A DNA stretch of 64,000 bases, taken from positions 1,370,641 to 1,434,640 of the forward strand of contig NZ_BMIC01000001.1 of assembly GCF_014641635.1 (NCBI RefSeq). Reading direction: 5' to 3'. This DNA is from Aquaticitalea lipolytica (GTDB lineage Bacteria > Bacteroidota > Bacteroidia > Flavobacteriales > Flavobacteriaceae). Numbering within the stretch: position 1 is the first letter of the stretch; each line of letters begins with the position of its first letter. Shown in pieces: positions 53,082 to 62,467 of the stretch. Below the pieces are notes generated by a model. The model worked only from the letters and a program-made list of their open reading frames with translations. It ran no database searches and was not told the DNA's origin. The position numbers were made by a program, and so were the translations under genes.

Positions 53082-54401
53082 TTGAATTTATTTGATCTTT
53101 CATTACGTTTAAATGGCTTTCCTATAAGAAAAGCTGAAATTGCCTTAGAAGAAATTCAGCAAAAAAATGATGTTGCATTTGAGGATTACATAATTTATAA
53201 AAAACAGGAGATTGTAGCTTACCACTTAAAGCATACTCCATTTTACAAATCACTTGCCAAAAGTATTAACCTTGAAGATTGGAATACTGTTCCAATTATG
53301 ACAAAGCGTAATTTACAGCAACCTCTAAACGAACGTTTGTCTGAAGGGTTTAGCACTAATAATGTTTACATAAATAAAACTTCTGGCTCATCTGGTGACC
53401 CATTTATTTTTGCAAAAGATAAGTTTTGTCACGCATTGACTTGGGCAATTATTAAAGATAGATTTGGATGGTTTAATTTAGATTTTAACGCATCTAAACA
53501 AGCTCGCTTTTACGGAATTCCGCTAGACAAAAAAGGCTATTATAAAGAGAGAGTTAAAGATGCTTTAAGTAATCGTTTTCGATTTTCGGTTTTTGATTTA
53601 AGTGATGCTGCATTTGATAATCTATTGAAGAAATTTTCGTCTACTTCGTTCGATTACATTAATGGTTATACAAGTGCCATTGTACAATTTGCAAAATTTT
53701 TAGAACGAAAAAACATAGTTTTAAACTTAATTTGCCCATCATTAAAAGCTTGTGTTGTTACATCAGAAATGCTGTTTGATGATGACAAGACTCTTATGGA
53801 AACACAATTTGGAGTTCCTGTAATTAACGAGTATGGTGCATCAGAACTTGATTTAATTGCATTTCAAAATCCAAAAGGCGAATGGCAAATTAATAGCGAA
53901 ACTTTGTTTGTAGAAATACTAGATAAAAATGACAATATTCTTCCTTTAGGTGAAGAAGGTCGAGTTGTTATCACTTCTCTCTATAATAAAGCACATCCTT
54001 TTATTAGATATGATATTGGAGATATTGGGACGCTGTCTAAACAAAGTACAGCTAAAAAACCTGTATTAGAAACATTAATAGGAAGAACTAACGATATTGC
54101 AATTTTACCAAGTGGGAAAAGAGCAGCTGGTTTAACTTTTTACTACATCACCAAAAGTATTATTGAAGATGATGGCAATGTAAAAGAGTTTGTAATTGAA
54201 CAGCATAAAAAAGACACATTCAAAATTATTTATGTGAGCTCTGAAGAATTATCAGAAGAAAATAAACTTATTATTTCAAATGAAATGGAGCGTTACCTAG
54301 AAAAAGGGCTTCAAATTATTTTTGAACGCCAAAACCAGCTACAACGCTCAAAAAGTGGTAAATTGAAACAGTTTTCATCATTAATAAATGTAAAGCTTTA
54401 A
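53082..54401 (+). CDS. CapK/PaaK-like adenylate-forming enzyme
   Basis: A 439-residue member of the phenylacetate-CoA ligase superfamily, often called CoF synthetase or CapK in polysaccharide loci. The AMP-binding motif is NKTSGSSGDPF, followed by INEYGASELD and RYDIGDIG. In capsule loci such proteins are thought to activate or transfer acyl groups onto sugars. The start codon is TTG at 53082; there is no in-frame ATG nearby. The GT4 gene begins on the base after its stop. Confidence 0.82.
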   Translation: MNLFDLSLRLNGFPIRKAEIALEEIQQKNDVAFEDYIIYKKQEIVAYHLKHTPFYKSLAKSINLEDWNTVPIMTKRNLQQPLNERLSEGFSTNNVYINKTSGSSGDPFIFAKDKFCHALTWAIIKDRFGWFNLDFNASKQARFYGIPLDKKGYYKERVKDALSNRFRFSVFDLSDAAFDNLLKKFSSTSFDYINGYTSAIVQFAKFLERKNIVLNLICPSLKACVVTSEMLFDDDKTLMETQFGVPVINEYGASELDLIAFQNPKGEWQINSETLFVEILDKNDNILPLGEEGRVVITSLYNKAHPFIRYDIGDIGTLSKQSTAKKPVLETLIGRTNDIAILPSGKRAAGLTFYYITKSIIEDDGNVKEFVIEQHKKDTFKIIYVSSEELSEENKLIISNEMERYLEKGLQIIFERQNQLQRSKSGKLKQFSSLINVKL

Positions 54402-55568
54402 ATGAAGAAGGATATACTTATTATAACAAGTTATTTTCCTCCTGAAATTGGAGCGGCATCAAATCGTATTTATCATTTAGCTGAGGGGTTAGAAAAAAGA
54501 GGGTTTAAAGTTCAAGTGATTACACCCTTACCTAACTACCCAACAGGTAAGATTTTTGATGCTTATAAAGGAAAGTTTAAGGATTCAACATTAAAAGATA
54601 ATATTACTATTCATCGTTTATGGATTTTTGCTAGCAACTCTAAAAACAAGCTTTTAAGGTTATTTGCTATGATGTCTTACGGTTTTAGTCTGTTTTGGTT
54701 TTTCCTTTGGAATAGAATTCCAAAAACTGTCATTGTGCAATCTCCTCCTTTGTTAGTTGCCTTTATTTCAATGCTTTTTTTGCGCTCAAAAAAAAGAAAA
54801 CTCATTTTAAATGTTAGTGACTTGTGGCCAATTGCTGGTTTAGAATTAGGTGCTCTTAAAAAGAATTATAGCTACAAACTATTAGAAAAAATTGAACGTT
54901 TTAATTATAAAAAAGCAAATTTAGTTTTGGGACAAAGTGATGAAATTCTCACTCATATAACCAAATTGTTTCCTGAAAAAGAAACCTTTTTGTATCGAAA
55001 TTATCCAAATTTTGAAGCACCACAGCTTAAACCTATACAAAGTTCATCAAATAAAATAAAATTAGTTTATGCTGGTTTGTTGGGAGTTGCGCAAGGCATT
55101 TATAAGTTGTGCCAAGAGCTAGATTATAGTAATGTTGAATTTCATATTTATGGCTCAGGAGCAGAGCAAAAGCAAACAGAGTCCTTTATTATAGATAATC
55201 CAAACTTGCCAATAGTATATCATGGCGAACTATCAAGAGAAGAACTTCATAAAGCGTTATTAAAATACGATTTAGCTATAATTCCGTTGTTAAATAGAAT
55301 TTATGGATCTGTTCCATCAAAAATATTTGAATATGCAAAATTAGGGCTTCCAATGCTTTATTTTGGTGGTGGAGAAGGTGAAACTATTATTAATAAAAAT
55401 AGATTGGGTTGGGTTGCAGAAGCAGGAAATTATAAAGAATTAAACTCTGTTTTTTCTAAAATAAAAAAAGATGAATTAAATCTAGACTTGATGAATAGAA
55501 TAAAAAGCATTGCTGTAAATAATTTTGATTTTGATAATCAATTAGATGGACTAGAAAAAAAACTTTAA
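54402..55568 (+). CDS. Glycosyltransferase family 4 (WbuB-like)
   Basis: A 388-residue GT-B enzyme. N-terminal LIITSYFPPEIGAASNRIYHLAEGL with the acceptor domain, and a hydrophobic patch (about 86-130) typical of the membrane-bound WbuB type; C-terminal donor domain with VYAGLLGVAQG, and the Glu motif in VPSKIFEYAKLGLPML. It probably adds a sugar (often N-acetylfucosamine-like) to the lipid-linked unit. Its stop overlaps the stop of the convergent glycosylphosphotransferase gene. Confidence 0.88.
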   Translation: MKKDILIITSYFPPEIGAASNRIYHLAEGLEKRGFKVQVITPLPNYPTGKIFDAYKGKFKDSTLKDNITIHRLWIFASNSKNKLLRLFAMMSYGFSLFWFFLWNRIPKTVIVQSPPLLVAFISMLFLRSKKRKLILNVSDLWPIAGLELGALKKNYSYKLLEKIERFNYKKANLVLGQSDEILTHITKLFPEKETFLYRNYPNFEAPQLKPIQSSSNKIKLVYAGLLGVAQGIYKLCQELDYSNVEFHIYGSGAEQKQTESFIIDNPNLPIVYHGELSREELHKALLKYDLAIIPLLNRIYGSVPSKIFEYAKLGLPMLYFGGGEGETIINKNRLGWVAEAGNYKELNSVFSKIKKDELNLDLMNRIKSIAVNNFDFDNQLDGLEKKL

Positions 55569-56923
55569 TAGGCTTTTTCCTCTCCTCTTACTGCATTCAA
55601 AAAAGTCTTAGTTATAATTTTTAAATCTAATAGCAGTGACCAGTTTTCGATATAAAAAATATCATACTTAACTCGTCCAATAATGTCTTTATCTGTTTCT
55701 ATTTCTCCTCTAAAACCACTTATTTGTGCTAAACCTGTTATTCCTGGTTTAACAAAATGTCTTACCATAAATTTATCGATTTTTTTTGCATACATATTTG
55801 TATGACTTACCATATGTGGTCTTGGTCCAACTACAGACATATCCCCAAAAAGAACATTAAAAAACTGAGGTAACTCATCAATACTTGTTTTTCTAATAAA
55901 TTTCCCAATTCTAGTAACCCTTTGATCGTCTCTAGTAGCTTGATGAATGTTCGCATCTTTATTTGGCGTCATAGACCTAAACTTATAACAATCAAACTCT
56001 TTGTAGTTAAACCCATTTCTAGATTGTTTAAAAAAAACTGGACCTTTAGATTCTAACTTAATAAGTATTGCAATTAAAGGGGTTAGCCAAGACAAAATAA
56101 AAATGACAACTAAACTAGAAAACATAATATCAAAGCTTCTCTTAACAACCATATTTATAGAGTCTTCTAGCGGTATGTTTCTTAAAGACAAAATAGGTAT
56201 ATAATCATAATACTCATATTTAAGTTTTTTTGAATAAATGTCTTTATTGTCTGGTAAGAATTTTAAAATTTTTAAGTTGTTATCTGCAAAATCAACAATT
56301 TCGCTTATCTGATTATTAGTTAATTCTGTAATTGAGCAGTATATTTCATCAATAGAATTATTCAAAATAAACTCAAAACACTCATCGAGATCAATTTCAT
56401 TTTTATCTTTAAAATTAAAAGTCTTTTTATGTATGTATCCATACTCTGGGTTTTTGTTAAAAAAATGTTCTAAAGCCAGCGTTTTTTTGTTTGCACCAAA
56501 TACTACAGTTGTTCTATAATTACCTCCGAAAGACGTTCTATATTTTTGAAGCAGATAATATAGTGCAAACTTAAATATAGTAATCCCTAAAAACACTAAA
56601 AAAACATACTTAAAAATTGTTGCTGGATAAATGTTTAAAGTATAATGGTATCCAGAAAAAGCAAACATAATTAAGATAAACAAAACAAGTTGCCTGAAAA
56701 TTAATGAGAAAATAGTAACCTCTCTTGTATATCTGTAAACTTCATAAAATTTTGATGCTATTGATAATATAATCCAAGCGATAGATATAATAGGGATAAA
56801 AATAAGAGGGTCGATATTTTTTATAAAGTAGAAAATAGCCAAACCATTAATAATACTTAAATCGATTAAGTATGAAATTGGTCTTAAATACCCTGAATAT
56901 CTTCCTTGTTTAAATAAACTCAC
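55565..56923 (-). CDS. Polyprenyl glycosylphosphotransferase (WcaJ-like)
   Basis: A 452-residue initiating enzyme that moves a sugar 1-phosphate onto undecaprenyl phosphate. N-terminal four membrane helices and a CoA-binding-like domain (TTVVFGANKKTLALEHF), then one helix and the catalytic bacterial sugar transferase domain (KRSFDIMFSSL, FFKQSRNGFNYKEFDCYKFR, VVGPRPHM). Start codon GTG at 56923, one base from the stop of the SDR gene that precedes it in the operon. Confidence 0.92.
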   Translation of the reverse strand: MSLFKQGRYSGYLRPISYLIDLSIINGLAIFYFIKNIDPLIFIPIISIAWIILSIASKFYEVYRYTREVTIFSLIFRQLVLFILIMFAFSGYHYTLNIYPATIFKYVFLVFLGITIFKFALYYLLQKYRTSFGGNYRTTVVFGANKKTLALEHFFNKNPEYGYIHKKTFNFKDKNEIDLDECFEFILNNSIDEIYCSITELTNNQISEIVDFADNNLKILKFLPDNKDIYSKKLKYEYYDYIPILSLRNIPLEDSINMVVKRSFDIMFSSLVVIFILSWLTPLIAILIKLESKGPVFFKQSRNGFNYKEFDCYKFRSMTPNKDANIHQATRDDQRVTRIGKFIRKTSIDELPQFFNVLFGDMSVVGPRPHMVSHTNMYAKKIDKFMVRHFVKPGITGLAQISGFRGEIETDKDIIGRVKYDIFYIENWSLLLDLKIITKTFLNAVRGEEKAY

Positions 56924-56924
56924 C

Positions 56925-57911
56925 TTAAATTTTTATGTGTTTAGTAAAGTCTTTATGCTCGCTTTTATATAGTTCTTCTTTAGATAGCCCCTTAAAATAG
57001 TTAAAAGTAATCTTCATTCCTTCAGCCCTGTGTGTTTTAGGTTCCCAGTCTAATAACTTTTTTGCCAAACTAATATCTGGTTGACGTTGCATGGGGTCAT
57101 CAACAGGCAAGTCTTTATATACTAGTTTTTGATTTGTCCCTGTTAGTTTAATAATCTCTTCTGCAAAATCTTTTATTGTTATTTCGTGAGGATTTCCAAT
57201 ATTAACAGGGTATGAATAATCACTAAATAGTAATCTGAAAATACCTTCTACTTGATCGTCAACATAACAAAACGAACGTGTTTGTAATCCATCACCAAAA
57301 ACGGTTAAATCTTCACCTCGTAAAGCTTGCCCCATAAATGCTGGTATAACACGACCATCATTAAGCCGCATTCGTGGGCCATAGGTATTAAATATTCTAA
57401 CTATACGTGTTTCTAATCCGTGAAACCTATGATAAGCCATAGTGATTGATTCTTGAAAACGCTTAGCTTCATCATAAACCCCTCTTGGGCCTATTGTATT
57501 TACATTGCCATAGTAGTCTTCTGTTTGTGGGTGTACTAAAGGATCGCCATATACTTCAGATGTAGATGCTATTAAAATACGTGCTTGTTTAGCTTTGGCT
57601 AAACCTAATAAGTTATGCGTTCCTAAAGAACCTACTTTTAAGGTTTGGATTGGAATTTTTAAATAATCTATTGGGCTTGCTGGTGATGCAAAATGTAAAA
57701 TATAATCTAACTCTCCGTCAATTTTTACAAATTCGGTAACATCATGTTCAATAAAATGAAAATTTGGATGTTCTAATAAATGAGCAATATTTTTTATATC
57801 TCCAGTTATAAAGTTATCCATACCAATAACTTTAAAACCTTCATTTATAAACCGATCACTCAAATGAGAGCCTAAAAAACCTGCGGCTCCAGTAATTAGA
57901 ATTTTTTTCAT
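56925..57911 (-). CDS. UDP-glucuronate decarboxylase-like SDR (UXS)
   Basis: A 328-residue extended short-chain dehydrogenase. NAD motif [11 protein letters not shown] (Gly-rich), the STSEVYGDP segment, and the catalytic Tyr/Lys in [11 protein letters not shown]. The sequence order ([37 protein letters not shown]) is that of UXS enzymes, which turn UDP-glucuronate into UDP-xylose. It lies 9 bases after ugd, whose product is the substrate. A 4-epimerase is less likely. Confidence 0.87.
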   Translation of the reverse strand: MKKILITGAAGFLGSHLSDRFINEGFKVIGMDNFITGDIKNIAHLLEHPNFHFIEHDVTEFVKIDGELDYILHFASPASPIDYLKIPIQTLKVGSLGTHNLLGLAKAKQARILIASTSEVYGDPLVHPQTEDYYGNVNTIGPRGVYDEAKRFQESITMAYHRFHGLETRIVRIFNTYGPRMRLNDGRVIPAFMGQALRGEDLTVFGDGLQTRSFCYVDDQVEGIFRLLFSDYSYPVNIGNPHEITIKDFAEEIIKLTGTNQKLVYKDLPVDDPMQRQPDISLAKKLLDWEPKTHRAEGMKITFNYFKGLSKEELYKSEHKDFTKHIKI

Positions 57912-57920
57912 TTGTTATTT

Positions 57921-59318
57921 TTAATATCCACTTCCTATTTTGTAATATGAAAATCCTATATTTTCTAATAAGTCTTTATTCAAAATTCCTCTTCCGTCAA
58001 ATATAAAAGCTGGCTTTTGCATAGCCTTATGTATTTTGGCCCAATCGTAGTTTACAAATTCATCCCATTCTGTTAACACTGCAATTGCATGTGAATCTTT
58101 ACAAGCTTCATAAGCATTGGTGTGAACTTTTAACAATGTTTTATTTTCTTCATCTGAACGAGTCTTTAAGTTTTCTAAATCGGCATAAATTCTTTCTTTT
58201 TTAACTTTAGGATCATAAACTGAAACCAATGCGCGTTCACTTAATAGGTTATCGGCCACTTTAATAGCAGCAGACTCTCTCGTATCATTTGTGTCTTTTT
58301 TAAATGCCCAACCTAAAAAAGCAATTTTTTTTCCTGATACAGTATTAAATAATGTTTGAACAATATTATCAGAAAATCGTTGTTTTTGGTGTTCATTCAT
58401 AATAATTACTTGTTCCCAATAATCTGCTACTTCATCTAAACCATAACTCTTAGCAATATATACCAAATTAAGAATATCTTTTTGAAAACAAGATCCACCA
58501 AATCCAACAGAAGCTTTTAAAAATTTTGGCCCTATTCTCGAATCCATTCCTATGGCTTGTGCGACTTCATTAATATCTGCACCTGTTTTTTCACATATTT
58601 CTGACATAGCGTTAATAGAAGAAACGCGTTGAGCTAAAAAGGCATTTGCTGTTAGTTTTGAAAGTTCAGAAGACCATACATTGGTTGTTAATATTTTATT
58701 TTTTGGAACCCAATTTGAATAAATCTCTACAAGTTGGTTTACTGCTTTTTGCCCTTCTTTAGTATTATCTCCACCAATTAATACTCTATCTGGCATTAAT
58801 AAATCATTAACTGCAGTTCCTTCAGCTAGAAATTCTGGGTTAGATAATATTTGAAACTGTACGCCATTACCTGTATTGTCTAATATATTTTTAATGGCTG
58901 ATGCCGTTCTAACTGGTAGTGTAGATTTTTCAACAACTATTTTATTGTTTTTTGATACACTTGCTATTTGTCTAGCACATAATTCAATATACTTTAAATC
59001 AGCAGCCATACCTTTGCCTTTGCCATATGTTTTAGTAGGTGTATTTACAGAAATAAATATCATATCGGCTTTATCGATTGATTCTTCTACATTACTAGAA
59101 AAAAATAAATTTCTTCCTCTTGCTTCTTTAATAATTAAATCTAAACCAGGTTCAAAAACAGGTAAACTACTTAAATCATCATTATTCCAAGCTGCTATTC
59201 GTTCTTTATTAATATCAACTACTGTCACATTAATGTGAGGGCATTTTTGAGCTATAACAGCCATTGTAGGGCCTCCAACATATCCTGCTCCGATACAACA
59301 AATATTTTTTATTGACAT
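57921..59318 (-). CDS. ugd: UDP-glucose 6-dehydrogenase
   Basis: Oxidises UDP-glucose to UDP-glucuronate with two NAD+. 465 residues, of the longer type like that of animals rather than the short bacterial form. N-terminal [14 protein letters not shown], central VERSTLPV-like [11 protein letters not shown], catalytic Cys in [10 protein letters not shown] (near 276), and C-terminal [19 protein letters not shown]. It is first in a short operon ugd, uxs-like, glycosylphosphotransferase. Confidence 0.95.
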   Translation of the reverse strand: MSIKNICCIGAGYVGGPTMAVIAQKCPHINVTVVDINKERIAAWNNDDLSSLPVFEPGLDLIIKEARGRNLFFSSNVEESIDKADMIFISVNTPTKTYGKGKGMAADLKYIELCARQIASVSKNNKIVVEKSTLPVRTASAIKNILDNTGNGVQFQILSNPEFLAEGTAVNDLLMPDRVLIGGDNTKEGQKAVNQLVEIYSNWVPKNKILTTNVWSSELSKLTANAFLAQRVSSINAMSEICEKTGADINEVAQAIGMDSRIGPKFLKASVGFGGSCFQKDILNLVYIAKSYGLDEVADYWEQVIIMNEHQKQRFSDNIVQTLFNTVSGKKIAFLGWAFKKDTNDTRESAAIKVADNLLSERALVSVYDPKVKKERIYADLENLKTRSDEENKTLLKVHTNAYEACKDSHAIAVLTEWDEFVNYDWAKIHKAMQKPAFIFDGRGILNKDLLENIGFSYYKIGSGY

Positions 59319-59353
59319 ATTAAATTTTTCTAAATAATATAATTTTATATTTA

Positions 59354-59361
59354 CAAATATA
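59354..59361 (-). promoter_or_regulatory. -7 element of the ugd operon
   Basis: Minus-strand TATATTTG, exact TAnnTTTG, 35 bases before the ugd ATG. It allows ugd-uxs to be transcribed apart from the upstream polymer genes. Confidence 0.5.
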
Positions 59362-59384
59362 TCATTCCATTATTATAGTTAACA

Positions 59385-60125
59385 TTAGCTTTTCTTAAAT
59401 CTTTCTTTTAATACAAGAATAATAAATTTAGTGTTTCCAACTAAATATCTCCTCCACATTCGTTTAGGTTCTTGTATAAAACGGTAAAACCACTCAAGTC
59501 CGTTTTTTTGCATCCATAATGGTGCTCGTTTAACTTTTCCAGAAACAACGTCAAAACTACCTCCAACTCCCATTATAAAGTTTACATTACTTAATAATGC
59601 TTTATTTTGATAGAGGAAATTTTCTTTGGTAGGAGAGCTAATTGCTACAAATAGAATATTGGCACCACTTTCTGATATCTGCTTTGCAATATCCTTTTCT
59701 TCTTCTTTTTTGAAATAACCATTTCTATAGCCTGCTATTATATTGGGGGAATATTTTTCTGAATATTTTTTAACAACCTCTTGAACTATTTCTTCTTTAG
59801 CCCCAAAAAAATAGACTTTGTGGTTTTTTTTATGCGCTAATTCAACTAGGTTTTGCATTAAGTCAATACCTGCAACACGCTCTTTTAAAGGTTGTTTTAA
59901 TAGCTTTGAGGCCCATACAACTGCTTGACCATCGGCATTTATTAAATCGCTTTCGTTAACGCTTTTTCTTAATTGTAAATCTGTTTGCATCGCTACAATC
60001 TTACCAGCATTTACAACTACATGGTGTAATTGTGTTTTATTTGCAATTGCTTTTTCAATAGTCTGAAGTGTTTCTTGTATCGAAAGGTTGTCTATGGTGG
60101 TGTTTAAAATATTGACTCTACTCAT
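59385..60125 (-). CDS. WecG/TagA/CpsF-family glycosyltransferase
   Basis: A 246-residue GT26 enzyme, which adds N-acetylmannosamine(uronate) or a similar sugar to a lipid-linked acceptor. VNILNTTIDNLS at the start, the NADGQAVVWASKLL motif with the key Asp, and VGGSFDVVSGKVKRAPLWMQ are conserved. Its start overlaps the upstream toroid-like gene by 8 bases. Confidence 0.9.
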   Translation of the reverse strand: MSRVNILNTTIDNLSIQETLQTIEKAIANKTQLHHVVVNAGKIVAMQTDLQLRKSVNESDLINADGQAVVWASKLLKQPLKERVAGIDLMQNLVELAHKKNHKVYFFGAKEEIVQEVVKKYSEKYSPNIIAGYRNGYFKKEEEKDIAKQISESGANILFVAISSPTKENFLYQNKALLSNVNFIMGVGGSFDVVSGKVKRAPLWMQKNGLEWFYRFIQEPKRMWRRYLVGNTKFIILVLKERFKKS

Positions 60126-61290
60126 TCTCGCTGGTTTCTAAAAGGTAAAAACTGAATGCATAAAACATCCAAGATTGCGCCCAACGAATATATGAAATTC
60201 TTGAAGTTACTAATTTCTTTTTTTGATAATAAAAATACCCTTGGGGAGATTGCATATTGTTAATTGTCCATATCAAAACTTTATCTATGAGATCTTTATT
60301 TTCGTTAAAGTTTCCAAATTTAGAGAGAGTTACCACTAATTGGGCTGGTGCATGTATATCTATTGGAAATGTTTGATTATTATAATATTTAGATATGCCT
60401 TCTGATGTAAAAAAGGTTTTTAAATAATAATCCATCCCTTTTTTTAAATGTCTGTCGTAAGAGCTATCATTGGAAACCTGCTTGTAAATATGGATACATT
60501 CTAAATTATAACCTGTATGGAAATTATCAATCCATTGATGAAAGGGTAGTGTCCCATAACTCCATGAGCCATCTTCATTCTGCTTTTTGCACACATATGC
60601 AACCACTTTTTTTGCGATTTTCAGTAAAGTCTCATCTTTAGTATACTTATAAGTAAGACTTAATAATTTTGCCCCTAGAAGCCCTGCGTTGTATACTTGA
60701 GTATGGTCTAATGGTGAGTATGAAAATGTATAATTGCCATCATTGTCATAAGACTTATTAAGATCATTTAAAACAAATTTTGAAGCGCTAATAACTGTGT
60801 CTAAGTATAGCTTATTTTTGGTTATTTCGTAAGCTTCTAACAATGCGTCTGCAATAAATGTGGTAGCAACAACCGTGGGTGTATACTTGGGTTGGAAAAA
60901 CGCTCTAGCTTGCCAATCGAAATTATAGCCCCAACATGCGCCAGAGTAACCTTCTGTTTTAAGCTCAATTATTTGAGTTGCAAGTAGATTAATTTGCTTT
61001 AAATATTCTTCCCTCTTTTCAATTTTATAAAGATTACAATACCCTATTAAAAACAAACCTAACCCTTTTGGATTATAGGCCTTTTTTACACCAAATAACC
61101 GCCTTAAGTTTATAGGGTTTCTTTTAAAAAGCTGAATCCATGCTAATCTAAAAAAACGCGATTTTCCTAAAACGGTTTTTTGTATTATCCAACTGTTTAA
61201 GCCATCGTAAGGGTCCCACCCTTTAAAATCTTCTTTTTCGCAATATGCTTTTAGTTTGTTAAAACTTTCTCTTACTTGATGATGACTCAC
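60118..61290 (-). CDS. Uncharacterised toroid-like protein of the polysaccharide locus
   Basis: A 390-residue soluble protein without a signal peptide. Its pattern of paired helices with aromatic-rich loops (WGYNFDWQARAFF, YSPLDHTQVYNAGLLGAKL, HQWIDNFHTGYNLECIHIY) suggests an alpha/alpha toroid like those of glycoside hydrolases, polysaccharide lyases and sugar epimerases. Possible acid/base residues are the His and Asp in DNFHTGYN and the Asp in DWQ. It starts with GTG and overlaps the neighbouring genes by 32 and 8 bases. Some databases may give it an unrelated label, so no name is assigned here. Confidence 0.6.
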   Translation of the reverse strand: MSHHQVRESFNKLKAYCEKEDFKGWDPYDGLNSWIIQKTVLGKSRFFRLAWIQLFKRNPINLRRLFGVKKAYNPKGLGLFLIGYCNLYKIEKREEYLKQINLLATQIIELKTEGYSGACWGYNFDWQARAFFQPKYTPTVVATTFIADALLEAYEITKNKLYLDTVISASKFVLNDLNKSYDNDGNYTFSYSPLDHTQVYNAGLLGAKLLSLTYKYTKDETLLKIAKKVVAYVCKKQNEDGSWSYGTLPFHQWIDNFHTGYNLECIHIYKQVSNDSSYDRHLKKGMDYYLKTFFTSEGISKYYNNQTFPIDIHAPAQLVVTLSKFGNFNENKDLIDKVLIWTINNMQSPQGYFYYQKKKLVTSRISYIRWAQSWMFYAFSFYLLETSENE

Positions 61291-62467
61291 TTTTTTCTGA
61301 TAATTTAAATATTAAGCTGAAAAATATAATCCAGAATATTGATGAAGAATGTGGTAGTTCTAAAATGACATTAAAGCATGAAAAAACTACTATTCCTAAT
61401 AAACTTAATGACAAAAATAAAATTTCTTTGTCCATTATTAAGGTTTTATTATGGAAAAGACTTTTTATTGGGTAAATTAAAAGAATTAGTGATGGTATCC
61501 CAATATGAATTACCATAGATAAAAAAGAGTTGTGTGGTGCAGTCAAGTATATATCCTCTCCTCTTATTAATGGGCTATACTTTGTGTCTGGGAAAAGCCC
61601 GTTTAATTTTTCAACTGTTTCTGTCGAAGCATAAGGTATTCCAAATCCCTCGCCAAATATGAAATAATTATTAGCGATTTTTATTAAAGAATCTTTCCAA
61701 AAAACAAAGCGCCATTGAGCATTAACATCAGTAAATGAAGGTAAAAAAATAAAAATTATAATTATAATAACAAACAAAGTGAGAGCTAGTCTTATTCTAT
61801 GTTTTTTTTTACTTATAATAAATAAATATGTAAAATAAATTAACCCCAAGCTTAAATATACAGAGTCGTGCCCAATAGAGAATGAAACCAAAAATAACAT
61901 TAAAAAAAATAGGTGTTTAATCCTTATATTACTTGTTTGTGATAAAATATAGCTTGCTGTCACAAAAAAACCCATAACAATGATTGGAGAAAAATAATTC
62001 CTATCAAAAAAAACTGTAGATGAATAAAAAGTAAAGAGATAAAATATATAAATCATCTGAACGACAATAGAAGTCATACTGAAATATATTATCCACTTAA
62101 TTATATTTTTTTCAATAACCTCTATACTAAAAAGTACATTCATAATTATATAAAGGTATATACCATATCCAAAAAGCATAAATTGTCTAATCGTTAAAAT
62201 GCTTTTATGGAAATTAAAATCTATTCTGAAAAAAGAAATTATAAGATATAAAATTGCAAGAAAAAATAAGACTTCAACGCTCTTTACTCTATTTTCTTTT
62301 TTTGCGTACCATATCCCAAAAATTGACAATAACAATAGTGCAAGATCATGTATATAAAAAAAAGGAGGAAACAGAGTTAATTTTGTATAAGATTTGCCAA
62401 AAATAATAAGACAAGATATATCTAGTAAAAAAATTATAGTGATAATTATACCTGTTTTATTTTTCAT
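61259..62467 (-). CDS. O-antigen polymerase/ligase-like membrane protein
   Basis: A 402-residue protein with about 11 membrane helices and a large periplasmic loop between late helices (GFGIPYASTETVEKLNGLF to APHNSFLSMVIHIGIPSLI), with the HN motif typical of WaaL/Wzy proteins. It either polymerises repeat units or joins the polymer to its acceptor. It overlaps the next O-antigen ligase-like gene by 11 bases and the toroid-like gene by 32 bases. Confidence 0.8.
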   Translation of the reverse strand: MKNKTGIIITIIFLLDISCLIIFGKSYTKLTLFPPFFYIHDLALLLLSIFGIWYAKKENRVKSVEVLFFLAILYLIISFFRIDFNFHKSILTIRQFMLFGYGIYLYIIMNVLFSIEVIEKNIIKWIIYFSMTSIVVQMIYIFYLFTFYSSTVFFDRNYFSPIIVMGFFVTASYILSQTSNIRIKHLFFLMLFLVSFSIGHDSVYLSLGLIYFTYLFIISKKKHRIRLALTLFVIIIIIFIFLPSFTDVNAQWRFVFWKDSLIKIANNYFIFGEGFGIPYASTETVEKLNGLFPDTKYSPLIRGEDIYLTAPHNSFLSMVIHIGIPSLILLIYPIKSLFHNKTLIMDKEILFLSLSLLGIVVFSCFNVILELPHSSSIFWIIFFSLIFKLSEKSESSSSKRKF

